Assembly (NCBI RefSeq): GCF_001509405.1
Contig: NZ_CP011502.1
Location: 3,534,001-3,598,000 of the forward strand
Length of the DNA stretch: 64,000 nucleotides
Reading direction: 5' to 3'
From: Aeromicrobium erythreum
GTDB taxonomy: Bacteria; Actinomycetota; Actinomycetes; Propionibacteriales; Nocardioidaceae
The position numbers were made by a program, and so were the translations under genes. Below, in pieces: positions 9,088 through 17,111 of the stretch (positions are counted from its first letter, which is position 1; each line of letters opens with the position of its first letter). Below the pieces are notes generated by a model. That model saw only the letters and a list, made by a program, of their open reading frames with translations, was not told the DNA's origin and did no database searches.

Positions 9088-9858
9088 TCACCGACCCGAC
9101 GCGAACCGGGCCGGGGTCGTGCCGACCGTGCGGCGGAAGTGGCGGGTCAGGTGCGCCTGGTCCCAGAACCCCGCCTCGACGGCCGTCTCGGCCACGGAGG
9201 TCCCGCGCAGCAGGAGCCGTCGGGCCGTGTCGACCCGCCGACCGACGAGGTAGCGGTGCGGCGCGATGCCGTAGGTCTGCGTGAAGGTGCGGGCCAGGTG
9301 GGCCGGCGAGCGGCCGAGCAGGCGACCCGCCTCCTCGAGGCTCAGGCCGTCGGTGACGTGGGCGTCGAGCAGGTCGCGCAGCGCTCCCGCGGACGGCGCG
9401 TCCGAGGCGTCGGCACCCGCGTCGTGGCGCAGGACGACGTCGCGCAGCCCCAGCAGCAGCGACTCCGACTGCCACGCGTCGGCCGGTCCGTCGAGCACCG
9501 CGTGTAGCTCCTCCACCAGCCCCCGCGCCCGCGGCACGACGGGCTGGTCGACAGCGCGACCGGTCATGGTCGGCGGCAACCAGTCGGCCTCGAGGTAGAG
9601 CACCCGCTTGCGGAACCCCAGGCCGTCTCGCGCCGACCTGCCGTCATGGGCGACGTGCGGGGGCAGCAGGCTCACGCGTCGCTGCGGCGACGTGCGGGGG
9701 TGACGGTCGAGGTCGTAGGTCACGCAGCCCTCGTCGACCAGCAGCACCGTCCACGTGTCGTGGGTGTGCGCGGGGTACGCGTGGCCGGTCATCGTCGCGT
9801 GGAAGACCTCGCGCACGAGCGGCACGTCCGGCGCCCACGCCCGCACTCGCTCGACCAT
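9088..9858 (-). CDS. AraC-family transcriptional regulator
   Basis: A 256-residue regulator with an N-terminal cupin-like sensor domain (HATMTGHAYPAHTHDTWTVLLV). The C-terminal pair of AraC helix-turn-helix motifs is LSLEEAGRLLGRSPAHLARTF and TSVAETAVEAGFWDQAHLTRHFRR. The architecture resembles AraC proteins that regulate nearby transporters or DUF2000 genes; here the divergent neighbour is a DUF2000 gene. The ATG at 9858 was preferred over an upstream TTG (9873) because TACGTT (9865-9870) ends 6 bases before it. Its 3' end is 7 bases from the convergent tetR stop. Confidence 0.9.
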   Translation of the reverse strand: MVERVRAWAPDVPLVREVFHATMTGHAYPAHTHDTWTVLLVDEGCVTYDLDRHPRTSPQRRVSLLPPHVAHDGRSARDGLGFRKRVLYLEADWLPPTMTGRAVDQPVVPRARGLVEELHAVLDGPADAWQSESLLLGLRDVVLRHDAGADASDAPSAGALRDLLDAHVTDGLSLEEAGRLLGRSPAHLARTFTQTYGIAPHRYLVGRRVDTARRLLLRGTSVAETAVEAGFWDQAHLTRHFRRTVGTTPARFASGR

Positions 9859-9902
9859 GCTCGGAACGTACAAGACGGGAGGTCGTCACGGGGCACATCG
9901 TG

Positions 9903-10325
9903 ATGGACATGGAAGAGAACCGCTTCGACACCAAGATCGCCGTCGTCCTGCGCGACGACCTCCTGCCCTGGCAGGAGCTCAACGTGACCGCGTTCCTCAT
10001 GAGCGGCATCGGCGCGAACCCCGAGCTGCTCGGCGAGCCGTACGAGGACGCCGACGGCCAGCGCTACCTGCCGCTTCTGCGTCAGCCGGTCGTCGTGCTC
10101 AGCGCCGATGCCGCGACCCTCGCGCGCGTGCACGCGAAGGTCGTGACCCGGGGCCTGCCGCTGGCCGTCTACACCCACGACATGTTCTCGACCGGTCACG
10201 ACGCCGCCAACCGCGCGACGGTGGCTGCCGTGCCGACCGCCGAGCTCGACCTCGTCGGCATCGCGGTGCACGGTCCGAAGAACCCCGTCGACAAGGCCCT
10301 GAAGGGCACGCGGCTGCACGACTGA
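9903..10325 (+). CDS. DUF2000 family protein
   Basis: A protein of about 140 residues matching the DUF2000 family: FDTKIAVVLRDDLLPWQELNVTAFL, then YLPLLRQPVVVLSAD and the conserved end NPVDKALKGTRLHD. Solved relatives have a peptidyl-tRNA-hydrolase-like alpha/beta fold, but no activity is established. It is divergent from the AraC gene, which probably controls it. ATG 9903 is used. GTG 9900 and ATG 9909 are equally possible, with a weak GGGG site upstream. Confidence 0.8.
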   Translation: MDMEENRFDTKIAVVLRDDLLPWQELNVTAFLMSGIGANPELLGEPYEDADGQRYLPLLRQPVVVLSADAATLARVHAKVVTRGLPLAVYTHDMFSTGHDAANRATVAAVPTAELDLVGIAVHGPKNPVDKALKGTRLHD

Positions 10326-10362
10326 CGGGCATACGCGCAGGGCCCGCGGCGTTGCTGCCGAC

Positions 10363-11590
10363 GTGGACGTCCTGCAGAGCGTGGTCATCGGTGCCGGCCA
10401 GGCGGGACTCTCGGCGTCGTACCACCTGGCCCGACGGGGCGTCGAGCACGTCGTCCTCGACGCCGACGACGCACCGGGCGGGGCCTGGCAGCACCGGTGG
10501 GACGCGCTCACCATGGCCGACGTGCACGGGGTGGCCGAGCTTCCCGACGCCCCGATGGAGGAACCGCTGGGCCCCGAGCGCGCGAACGTCTTCGTCCCCG
10601 CGTACTTCGCGGCCTACGAGCGGGAGCACCACCTGCCCGTCGAGCGGCCGGTCGCCGTGCAGCGCGTCACGTCCGAGGGCGACCTGCTGGTCGTGACCGC
10701 GGGCGACCGGGAGTGGCGCACCCGCACCCTCGTGAACGCGACGGGCACGTGGCGCCGCCCGTTCGTGCCCCGCTACCCCGGTCAGGAGCTGTTCCGCGGC
10801 GAGCAGCTGCACACCGTCGACTACCCCGGGCCCGAGCACTTCCGCGGGAAGCGGGTGCTGGTCGTCGGCGGGGGCGCGTCGGCCGTGCAGTTCCTCGGCG
10901 CGCTCCGGCCGATCACCGACACCCTGTGGGCGACGCGACGCGAGCCCGTGTGGCGCACCGAGCCTGGGGGCACCTCCCGCTTGCGGGGGATCGATCCTGA
11001 GGCGGGTCGCGAGGCGGTGGCCCTGGTGGAGGAGCGCGTGCGGGCCGGGCTGCCGCCGCGCAGCGTGGTGAGCGTGACCGGCCTGATGCTGCGCGAGCAG
11101 GAACGGGAGGCCGAGCGGCTCGGCGCCTACGAGCGGCTGCCGATGTTCGACCGGCTCGTCCCGGACGGCGCGGTGTGGGACGGCCCCCCGGCGGGGGTGC
11201 CGGGCCGTGGGCGGCGGGGCGCCCCGGCGGGGTGCCGGGCCGTGGGCGGCGGGGCGCCCCGGCGGGGTGCCGGGCCGTGGGCGGCGGGGCGCCCCGGCGG
11301 GGGTGCCGGGCCGTGGGCGGCAGACGGAACAGTTCGAGCGCGTCGACGTCGTGCTGTGGGCCACCGGCTTCCGCCCCGACGTCGACCACCTCGCACCGCT
11401 GCACCTGCGCTCCCCGCGCGGCGGCATCCAGCTGGGCGCCACGCTGGCGAGCTCGACGACCGCCGTCGCCGACCCCCGCGTGCAGCTGGTCGGCTACGGG
11501 CCGTCGGCGTCGACGATCGGTGCCAACCGAGCCGGCCGGGCCGCCGCGAACGCGGTGGTGCGGACGCTCAGCGCTCGCGCTGACGCTTGA
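10363..11590 (+). pseudogene. Flavin-dependent monooxygenase/oxidoreductase, frame broken inside a tandem repeat
   Basis: The first part (about residues 1-274) is a flavoprotein monooxygenase: FAD motif VVIGAGQAGLSASYHL, NAD(P)-binding VLVVGGGASAVQFLG, and GPERANVFVPAYFAAY between them. At 11185 a GC-rich repeat begins and the frame drifts into low-complexity sequence. The true C-terminus, FERVDVVLWATGFRPDVDHLAP to the stop at 11590, is in another frame. Two repeat copies are 35 bp (GGGG) instead of 36 bp (GGGGG). Restoring both G's rejoins the two halves into one 409-residue protein. Without the repeat the protein would be about 361 residues, normal for such enzymes. The GTG start gives the motif at residue 7. 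Slippage, phase variation or a homopolymer sequencing error are all possible. Confidence 0.85.
11185..11320 (+). repeat. GC-rich tandem repeat, four copies of a 35/36-bp unit
   Basis: The units are 11185-11220 (36 bp), 11221-11255 (35), 11256-11290 (35) and 11291-11320 (partial). Each reads GCCCCGGCGGGG, then TGCCGGGCCGTG, then GGCGGCGGGGC. Copies 1 and 4 have five G's in the central run; copies 2 and 3 have four. In frame, a 36-bp unit encodes a 12-residue APAGVPGRGRRG repeat. The CCCC-GGC-GGGG segment can form a hairpin, which favours replication slippage. Confidence 0.95.
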
Positions 11591-12557
11591 GCGACCACGG
11601 CTCGAGGTGCTCGTAGCCCTTCACCGACACGCGCCGCGTGCGCCGCAAACGGAACTCCTCGTGGTCGAGCAGCTCGGCGAGCTCGGCGTCCACGAGCACG
11701 CGCGCGGGGCGCGCCACGGACGTCAGGCGTGCCGCGATGTTGACCGTCGAGCCGAACACGTCGCCCAGACGCGCGAGCACCGGGCCGTGGGCGAGCCCGA
11801 CGCGGACGTCGGGGAACTGCTCGTCGGCCTCGGCCCGCTCCACCAGCTCGAGCGCGAGGAGGGCACCCTCCGTCGGGTCGTCCACGGTGAACAGCGCCTC
11901 GTCCCCGATCGTCTTGATCACCTGCCCGCCGTGCTGCACGACCAGCTCGGTGACGACCCGCTCGAACCACTCGACCATGGCGCCCAGTGCGCGGGGACTC
12001 ATCTGCCGGCTGCGCGACGTGTAGCCGACGATGTCGACGAAGCCGACCACGAGCTGGCGTTCGGTCTCCGAGCGCACGTCGCGCAGCGCGATCCGCGAGG
12101 CGGTCGCGAGCAGGTGCCGACGCCAGACGTAGCCCTGCACCTCCTCGACCATCGGGATCACCTCGGCGAGCACGTCGAGCGGCGGCTGCTCGCCGTCCTC
12201 GGCGGTCTGCAGCACGCCCAGCAGCAGCCTCGTCTGCCAGTCCGCGAGTCGGGCGAACGTGCGGCCGAGGGAGCGGACGAACTGCGGGAGCCGGTCCTCC
12301 TCGAGCACGCCGAGATCGATGAGCCGCTTCGTCACCCGCAGCGCCTCGACGTCGGCCTCGGTGAACGCCACGCGGTCGTCCTCGACCTCCGGGAAGCCGA
12401 GGTAGCGCCACAGGCTGTTGGCGAGGTCGAGGTCCATGCCGGCCCGGTCGGCGACCTCCCGCTGGGTCAGCGTCGGGGCGCTGTCGAAGAGGTACTCGCC
12501 GGCGACGTCGATGAGCAGGCTCGGGTCGAACGCGGACTGTCCCGCGTGCTCGTTCAT
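11568..12557 (-). CDS. Class III adenylate cyclase with N-terminal regulatory domain
   Basis: A 329-residue cyclase that makes cAMP from ATP. Residues 1-160 form a helical regulatory domain with a MerR-like helix-turn-helix look (LTQREVADRAGM, FTEADVEALRVTKRLIDLG), as in the autoinhibitory, pH-responsive domain of mycobacterial Rv1264. Residues 165-329 are the catalytic domain. All six canonical positions are present: metal-binding Asp175 (VDIVGYT) and Asp219 (IGDEALF), purine-selecting Lys215 and Asp266, and transition-state Asn273 and Arg277 (VNIAARL). Activity is therefore expected, with dimerisation required. Its ATG overlaps the TGA of the upstream FMN oxidase (ATGA), so translation is coupled. 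TATCCT also lies 7 bases upstream. It overlaps the convergent broken monooxygenase by 23 bp. Confidence 0.92.
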   Translation of the reverse strand: MNEHAGQSAFDPSLLIDVAGEYLFDSAPTLTQREVADRAGMDLDLANSLWRYLGFPEVEDDRVAFTEADVEALRVTKRLIDLGVLEEDRLPQFVRSLGRTFARLADWQTRLLLGVLQTAEDGEQPPLDVLAEVIPMVEEVQGYVWRRHLLATASRIALRDVRSETERQLVVGFVDIVGYTSRSRQMSPRALGAMVEWFERVVTELVVQHGGQVIKTIGDEALFTVDDPTEGALLALELVERAEADEQFPDVRVGLAHGPVLARLGDVFGSTVNIAARLTSVARPARVLVDAELAELLDHEEFRLRRTRRVSVKGYEHLEPWSLKRQRER

Positions 12558-13561
12558 GCCAGGAAGGATAGGTCCAGATCGACGGCCCTGGGGCAGCCGA
12601 GCAGGGCCAGGGTGGAGTCGAGCTCGGCGACCAGCTGCTCCAGCACCGCCTGGGCGCCCGCGCGACCGCCGCGCGCGAGACCCCAGAGGACCGGACGGCC
12701 GACGAGCGCGGCGTCTGCACCGAGGCAGAGCGCCTTCGCGACGTCCCAACCGCGACGGATCCCACCGTCCACCAGCACCGCGGCCCGCCCCGCCACCGCG
12801 TCGACGACCGGCGGCAGCGCCTCGGCCCCGGTGAGCACGGTGTCGAGCTGACGGCCGCCGTGGTTCGACACGATCACGCCCGCCGCCCCGACGTCGACGG
12901 CTCGCTCCGCGTCGTCGGGGCGCAGGATGCCCTTGAGCAGCAGCGGCATGCCGGCCGCCTCGGCGAAGGCGTGCACGTCGTCCCAGGTGAGCGTCGGGTC
13001 GTGCATCGCGAAGATCTGCTCGGTGGTCAGCGGGGTGCCGCCCGGGTTGAGCGCGATGGGGTGCGTGATGCTGAACCCGGTGCGCTTGTCACGCTCGCGC
13101 CAGCCGGCCACCGGGAAGTCGACGGTGAGCACGAGCGCCTCGTAGCCCGACTCCCGCGCTTCGGCGACGAGGTCGAGCGAGACCTGCCGGTCCTTGAACA
13201 CGTAGAGCTGGAACCAGCGGTCGGGACCGGCCACCTCGGCCACGTCGCGCGGCGCCGTGGTGGTCTGCGACGACAGGACGAACGTCGACCCGGTGGCCGC
13301 AGCGGCCTGCGCGGTGCCCCGCTCGGCGTCCTCGTGGGCGTGCCGCTGGTAGGCCATCGGCGCGACGACGAGCGGGTGGGCGCGACGTCGGCCGAGCAGC
13401 TCGACCGACAGGTCACGCGCGCCGACGTCGACCAGCACCCTCGGCGCGAGCTTGACCTGCGACCAGCTGGTCTCGTTGGCGCGCAAGGTCAGCTCGTCGC
13501 CTGCCCCTCCCGCGAAGTAGCCGTACGCGCCCGCGCCGAGCAGGCCCTCGAGGTCGTCCAT
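12554..13561 (-). CDS. FMN-dependent alpha-hydroxy-acid oxidase/dehydrogenase (lactate type)
   Basis: A 335-residue TIM-barrel flavoprotein of the lactate oxidase/glycolate oxidase family. Visible motifs are PLVVAPMAYQRHAHEDAE near the N-terminus, SSQTTTAPRDVAE, WFQLYVFKDR, and the active-site His in SNHGGRQLD. The phosphate-binding VDGGIRRGWDVAKAL follows, and then GADAALVGRPVLWGL. It oxidises an L-2-hydroxy acid; whether O2 or the respiratory chain is the acceptor is unclear. TAGTCT (13568-13573) ends 6 bases before the ATG (leaderless). The stop overlaps the start of the cyclase gene, an unusual pairing. Confidence 0.9.
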   Translation of the reverse strand: MDDLEGLLGAGAYGYFAGGAGDELTLRANETSWSQVKLAPRVLVDVGARDLSVELLGRRRAHPLVVAPMAYQRHAHEDAERGTAQAAAATGSTFVLSSQTTTAPRDVAEVAGPDRWFQLYVFKDRQVSLDLVAEARESGYEALVLTVDFPVAGWRERDKRTGFSITHPIALNPGGTPLTTEQIFAMHDPTLTWDDVHAFAEAAGMPLLLKGILRPDDAERAVDVGAAGVIVSNHGGRQLDTVLTGAEALPPVVDAVAGRAAVLVDGGIRRGWDVAKALCLGADAALVGRPVLWGLARGGRAGAQAVLEQLVAELDSTLALLGCPRAVDLDLSFLA

Positions 13562-13627
13562 GGGGCGAGACTACGCCGCGCGGAAGCGATGCTTGATGCG
13601 TGATGCGTCTTCGGGCATGCTAGATCT

Positions 13628-13870
13628 ATGCGCACCACTCTCAGCGTCGATCCTCGCGTGCTGGCCGTCGCGCGCGCTCGTGTCGCCGCGGGTCTGGACG
13701 CGAGCATCGGCGAGGCCGTCTCCGCCCTCGCCCTGGCGGGGATCGAGTCCACCCAGGTCCGCTCCGATCCCGAGCCGTCGACGAGGAACGGCATCGTCCT
13801 GATCCCCTCCGACCCCGGCGCCCCGGTCGTGACCGACGAGATGGTCGCCGACCTGCTCGACGAGGAGTGA
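13628..13870 (+). CDS. VapB-like antitoxin
   Basis: An 80-residue protein immediately before a PIN-domain toxin. The N-terminus RTTLSVDPRVLAVARARV looks like a ribbon-helix-helix DNA-binding strand and helix. The C-terminus (VVTDEMVADLLDEE) is acidic, as expected for the tail that blocks a PIN active site. The gap to the next gene is one base. CATGCT (13616-13621) ends 6 bases before the ATG. The family assignment rests mainly on size and neighbourhood. Confidence 0.75.
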   Translation: MRTTLSVDPRVLAVARARVAAGLDASIGEAVSALALAGIESTQVRSDPEPSTRNGIVLIPSDPGAPVVTDEMVADLLDEE

Positions 13871-13871
13871 G

Positions 13872-14291
13872 ATGGACCTCCCCGACGTCAACGTCCTGCT
13901 GGCGCTGACCCTGCGGGAGCACGTGCACCACGAGTCCGCCCAGGGCTGGCTCGAGACGGTCCAGACCTTCGCGACGACGCCCGTCACCGAGGCCGGACTC
14001 GTCCGGCTCTCGATGAACCGGGCGCTCACGGGTGCTGCGGCATCGATCGACCTGAGCCTGGCCGCGCTCCGCAGCATGAGGGCCCATCCGCGCGCCGTCT
14101 TCCTCCCCGACGACGCCACGCTGGCGGAGCCGCACGTCGAGCTGACCGGCCTCGTCGGGCATCGCCAGGTGACGGACCTGCACCTGCTCAACCTCGCCGC
14201 GCTGCACGACGCACGCCTGGTCACGTTCGACACGAGGCTGGCACCCACGCTCCAGCCGGCGGACCGCGACCGCGTGCTGACGCTCGCCTGA
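13872..14291 (+). CDS. vapC: VapC-like PIN-domain ribonuclease toxin
   Basis: A 139-residue PIN-domain protein. The acidic metal-binding residues are in place: Asp5 in LPDVNVLLAL, the Glu in TPVTEAGLVRLSMN, and the Asp pair in VTDLHLLNLAALHDARLVTFD. Proteins of this class cleave tRNA or rRNA and are neutralised by the upstream antitoxin. The start follows a GAGGAG ribosome site that overlaps the vapB end, so the pair is co-translated. The last codon is one base from the convergent ABC ATPase gene. Confidence 0.85.
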   Translation: MDLPDVNVLLALTLREHVHHESAQGWLETVQTFATTPVTEAGLVRLSMNRALTGAAASIDLSLAALRSMRAHPRAVFLPDDATLAEPHVELTGLVGHRQVTDLHLLNLAALHDARLVTFDTRLAPTLQPADRDRVLTLA

Positions 14292-14292
14292 G

Positions 14293-15033
14293 TCAGCTCC
14301 GGAAGCGGGCGAGGAACGCGGCGGTGCGCGGGTCGCGCGGTGCGTCGAACAGCTGCTCCGGGGGGCCGATCTCGACGATCTCGCCGTCGGCGAGGAACGC
14401 CACCACGTCGCTCGCCTCGCGGGCGAACGCCATCTCGTGCGTCGCCATCACGACCGCGATGCCGTCGGCGCGCAGGCCCTTGACGACGTCGAGCACCTCG
14501 CCCACCAGCAGCGGGTCGAGAGCCGACGTGATCTCGTCGAGGAGCAGCACCTCAGGGTCCATCGCGAGCGCACGGGCGAGCGCGACCCGCTGCTGCTGGC
14601 CGCCGGAGAGCGCGTCGGGGTAGGCGCCGGCCTTGTCCGCCAGACCCACCCGCTCCAGCAGCGCGAGCGCCCGCTCGCGCGCCGCCTGCCGCGAGACCCC
14701 CGCCGCGCGCGTCGGGGCGAGCACGAGGTTCTGCAGCACGCTCAGGTGCGGGAAGAGGTTGTAGGCCTGGAACACGATGCCCACGCGGCGTCGCACGCCG
14801 TCGACGTCGACCCGCGGGTCGGTCACGTCCTGCTCGGCGCCCGACTCGTCGGCCAGCCACACCGTACCGTCGTCGACGGTCTCCAGGAGGTTGAGGCAGC
14901 GCAGCAGGGTCGACTTGCCGCTCCCGGACGCCCCGATGAGGCAGACCACCTGACCCGGCTCGACCGTGAGGTCGATGCCACGCAGCACCTCGGTGCCGTG
15001 GTAGCTCTTGCGCAGCTGCTCGATCCTGAGCAT
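14293..15033 (-). CDS. Polar amino acid ABC transporter, ATP-binding protein
   Basis: A 246-residue ABC ATPase of the GlnQ/HisP class. Walker A is GASGSGKST, the Q-loop is VFQAYNLFPHLS, the signature is LSGGQQQRVALARAL, Walker B is VLLLDEITSALD, and the switch is the His in MATHEMAFAREASD. A 17-residue insertion after ETVDDGTVWLADESG precedes the Q-loop, which is somewhat unusual. The ATG overlaps the stop of the permease by one base (TGATG). It powers import with the permease and binding protein encoded just upstream. Confidence 0.93.
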   Translation of the reverse strand: MLRIEQLRKSYHGTEVLRGIDLTVEPGQVVCLIGASGSGKSTLLRCLNLLETVDDGTVWLADESGAEQDVTDPRVDVDGVRRRVGIVFQAYNLFPHLSVLQNLVLAPTRAAGVSRQAARERALALLERVGLADKAGAYPDALSGGQQQRVALARALAMDPEVLLLDEITSALDPLLVGEVLDVVKGLRADGIAVVMATHEMAFAREASDVVAFLADGEIVEIGPPEQLFDAPRDPRTAAFLARFRS

Positions 15034-15920
15034 CAGAGCCCTCCTGCCTCGCGGCGCATGCTGCGGACGGTCAGCCAGTCCGCCAGCCGGGCCAGGACGA
15101 TGGTCGCGGCGATGAACAGCACCGCGGCGACCACCAGTGGCGTGAACACGAAGTCGCGGTTGGAGATGATGTTGGCCTGCCGCAGCGCCTCGACCAGGCC
15201 GATGACCGACAGCAGCGCGGTGTCCTTCTGCAACGACACGAAGTCGTTGAGCAGCGGCGGCGTCACCCGGCGCAGGGCCTGCGGGAGCACCACGTGGCGC
15301 AGGGTGCGTCCGTACGACAGGCCGAGCGCGCGTCCGCTGGCCCACTGCGTGGGGTGCACGGACAGGATGCCGGCGCGGATCACCTCCGCCACGTAGGCGC
15401 CGTAGCTGAGGGTCAGGGCGATGACGCCGAGCCAGAACAGGCTGGTCGGGGCGCCCGCGAGGTCGAGGGCCGGGACGCCGAACCCCACCAGCAGGACGAC
15501 GAGCAGCGTCGGCGTGCCCCGGAAGACGTCGGTGTAGATCGTCGCCAGCAGCCGCAGCGGCGCCATCGCCGGCGACGGCACCACGCGGACCACGGCGACC
15601 ACCAGCGCGACGACGAGGATGAACACCTCGCACACCACGAACAGCCGGACGTTCAGCCAGAACGCCTCGGTGATCGGGCCGACCGAGTCCTTCGCGTCCT
15701 GCCAGTCGAAGAAGGTGCGCTGGACCCGGTCCCAGCCGGGTGAGCTGACGACGCCGAGCAGGAGCAGGCCGAGGACGACGACGGTCGAGACCGCGGCGAC
15801 CGACCCACGGCGCAGCGCCCGGGAGCGGCGGTACCGCTCCCGGGCCTGCTGACGCTCGCTCGGCTGGTGGGTGCTCAGGACTGGCTCAGCTCGGGCACGT
15901 CGACCGCGTCGGACAGCCAC
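15033..15920 (-). CDS. Polar amino acid ABC transporter, permease
   Basis: A membrane permease of the HisMQ family, about 280-295 residues. One helix lies near the N-terminus, followed by a core with the EAA-type loop (SYGAYVAEVIRAGILSV, then GRTLRHVVLPQALRRVTPPLLNDFVSLQKDTAL). No ATG exists near the start. The first usable in-frame GTG (15920) lies 45 bases inside the binding-protein gene. A CTG at 15878 overlaps that gene's stop (CTGA) and would give a more typical N-terminus. The start is therefore uncertain. A soluble Arg-rich segment precedes the first helix. Confidence 0.88.
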   Translation of the reverse strand: MAVRRGRRARAEPVLSTHQPSERQQARERYRRSRALRRGSVAAVSTVVVLGLLLLGVVSSPGWDRVQRTFFDWQDAKDSVGPITEAFWLNVRLFVVCEVFILVVALVVAVVRVVPSPAMAPLRLLATIYTDVFRGTPTLLVVLLVGFGVPALDLAGAPTSLFWLGVIALTLSYGAYVAEVIRAGILSVHPTQWASGRALGLSYGRTLRHVVLPQALRRVTPPLLNDFVSLQKDTALLSVIGLVEALRQANIISNRDFVFTPLVVAAVLFIAATIVLARLADWLTVRSMRREAGGL

Positions 15921-16741
15921 TGCTGCTGCAGCTTCTCGAGCGTGCCGTCGTCCTTGAGGGCGTCGACCGCGGCGCTCACGCACGGGGTGAGCTTGGAGTC
16001 CTTGTCGAGCAGCAGGCCGAACTCCTCGGACTCACCCGTGCGCGGCTCGAACTGCCCGACGAGCTTCGCGCCGTCGAGCTCGGCGGCGACGAGGTAGAAC
16101 GCGGACGGCACGTCGGCGATGATCGCGTCGACCTGCCCGTTCTGCAGGGCCTGGGCGGCCTTCGTCGTGTCGTCGTAGACGAGCGGGTCGGTCGTGAGCC
16201 CGAGCTGCTGCGTGGCCTCGAGCGACGTGGTGCCGACCTGCGCACCGACCTTGGCGTCCTTGAGGCCCGCGAGGCTCGTGACGTCGGCGTACTTCGAGTC
16301 GGCGAGGGTGATGACGCCCTGCTTGGCCTTGTAGTACGGGCTGGAGAAGTCGACGACCTTCTCGCGCTCGCTCGTGATCGAGAACTGGTTGATGTCGAAG
16401 TCGAACGACTTCGCGCCGGGCTTGATCGCCTCGTTGAAGCCCTGGGTGACCCAGGTGACCTTGTCGGGCGCGAAGCCGAGCTTCTCGGCCACCGCGCGGG
16501 CGACCGCACCCTCGTAGCCCTTGCCGTTCGTGGGGTCGTCGTCAGTGAACCACGGCTCGTAGGCCGGCGAGTCGGTCGCGATGGTCAGCGTGCCGGCCTT
16601 GTAGAGGTCGAGGTCGGCAGGCTTGCACTGGTCGAGGGAGACCGAGGCGGAGCTGTCGGACGAGGGCGACTCGTCGGCGGGGGCGCAGGCGGTGGCCAGG
16701 GCGAGCGTGGCAGCAGCGGCCGCGAGGGGGGTCAGGCGCAT
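15875..16741 (-). CDS. Polar amino acid ABC transporter, substrate-binding lipoprotein
   Basis: A 288-residue family 3 solute-binding protein. A short lipoprotein signal ends in the lipobox LATAC (Cys19), followed by a Ser-rich linker. The body has the GlnH/HisJ pattern: TIATDSPAYEPWF, GYEGAVARAVAEKLGF, FDFDINQFSITSEREKVVDFSSPYY, VGAQVGTTSLEATQQ and VDAIIADVPSAFY. The aspartate in FDIN and the arginine in SERE contact the amino acid in relatives. It is the first gene of a three-gene importer operon. TACGAT (16748-16753) ends 6 bases before the ATG, so the mRNA is probably leaderless. Confidence 0.93.
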   Translation of the reverse strand: MRLTPLAAAAATLALATACAPADESPSSDSSASVSLDQCKPADLDLYKAGTLTIATDSPAYEPWFTDDDPTNGKGYEGAVARAVAEKLGFAPDKVTWVTQGFNEAIKPGAKSFDFDINQFSITSEREKVVDFSSPYYKAKQGVITLADSKYADVTSLAGLKDAKVGAQVGTTSLEATQQLGLTTDPLVYDDTTKAAQALQNGQVDAIIADVPSAFYLVAAELDGAKLVGQFEPRTGESEEFGLLLDKDSKLTPCVSAAVDALKDDGTLEKLQQQWLSDAVDVPELSQS

Positions 16742-16767
16742 GCCGAGATCGTACGGCGCGCCTCCTG

Positions 16768-17052
16768 TCAGGAGTCGAAGTGCCCGCTCAGTGGACCGAG
16801 GATCGGCTTCCAGTCGCGCACCACGTGCTGGGCGACGAAGCCGGCGGACACGAACGGGTCGGCGGCCACGAGCGACTCGACCTGCTCGCGCGTGTCGGCA
16901 CGGAAGACGAGCAGCGCCTCGCGACTGCTCGACGCCGGACCGCTCACGAGCAGCTCGGGCAGGTGGGCGAGGTAGTCCCGGTGCTCGGCGCGCAGCGTCG
17001 CGAGCTGGTCCTCGGGGGCTCCGTAGGTGTAGGTCACGGCGAAGATCGACAT
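16768..17052 (-). CDS. YciI-family protein
   Basis: A 94-residue protein with the YciI fold signature: SIFAVTYTYG, RAEHRDYLAHL, GPASS, and FRADTREQVESLVAADPFVSAGFV. Related proteins have a ferredoxin-like fold, often with a conserved His-Asp pair; most have no known function. TACGCT (17059-17064) ends 6 bases before the ATG at 17052. This favours that start over an upstream extension to 17085. It is divergent from padR across a palindromic region. Confidence 0.85.
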   Translation of the reverse strand: MSIFAVTYTYGAPEDQLATLRAEHRDYLAHLPELLVSGPASSSREALLVFRADTREQVESLVAADPFVSAGFVAQHVVRDWKPILGPLSGHFDS

Positions 17053-17073
17053 GACCTCAGCGTAGGTGGCACG

Positions 17074-17094
17074 GTTGCTGTGCAACTGGTTGCA
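17074..17094. promoter_or_regulatory. Overlapping palindromes between yciI-like and padR genes
   Basis: GTTGC-TGT-GCAAC (17074-17086) and TGCAAC-TG-GTTGCA (17081-17094) overlap, sharing one arm. They lie upstream of the -10 box of the YciI gene and 18 bases before padR. PadR proteins commonly bind their own promoter, so this is a candidate operator. Confidence 0.45.
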
Positions 17095-17111
17095 TATGTA
17101 CCCTCGGACGC

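Noticed and set aside
9088..9873. TTG start at 9873 for the AraC gene
   Set aside because: ATG 9858 has TACGTT exactly 6 bases upstream, matching the leaderless pattern of the window.
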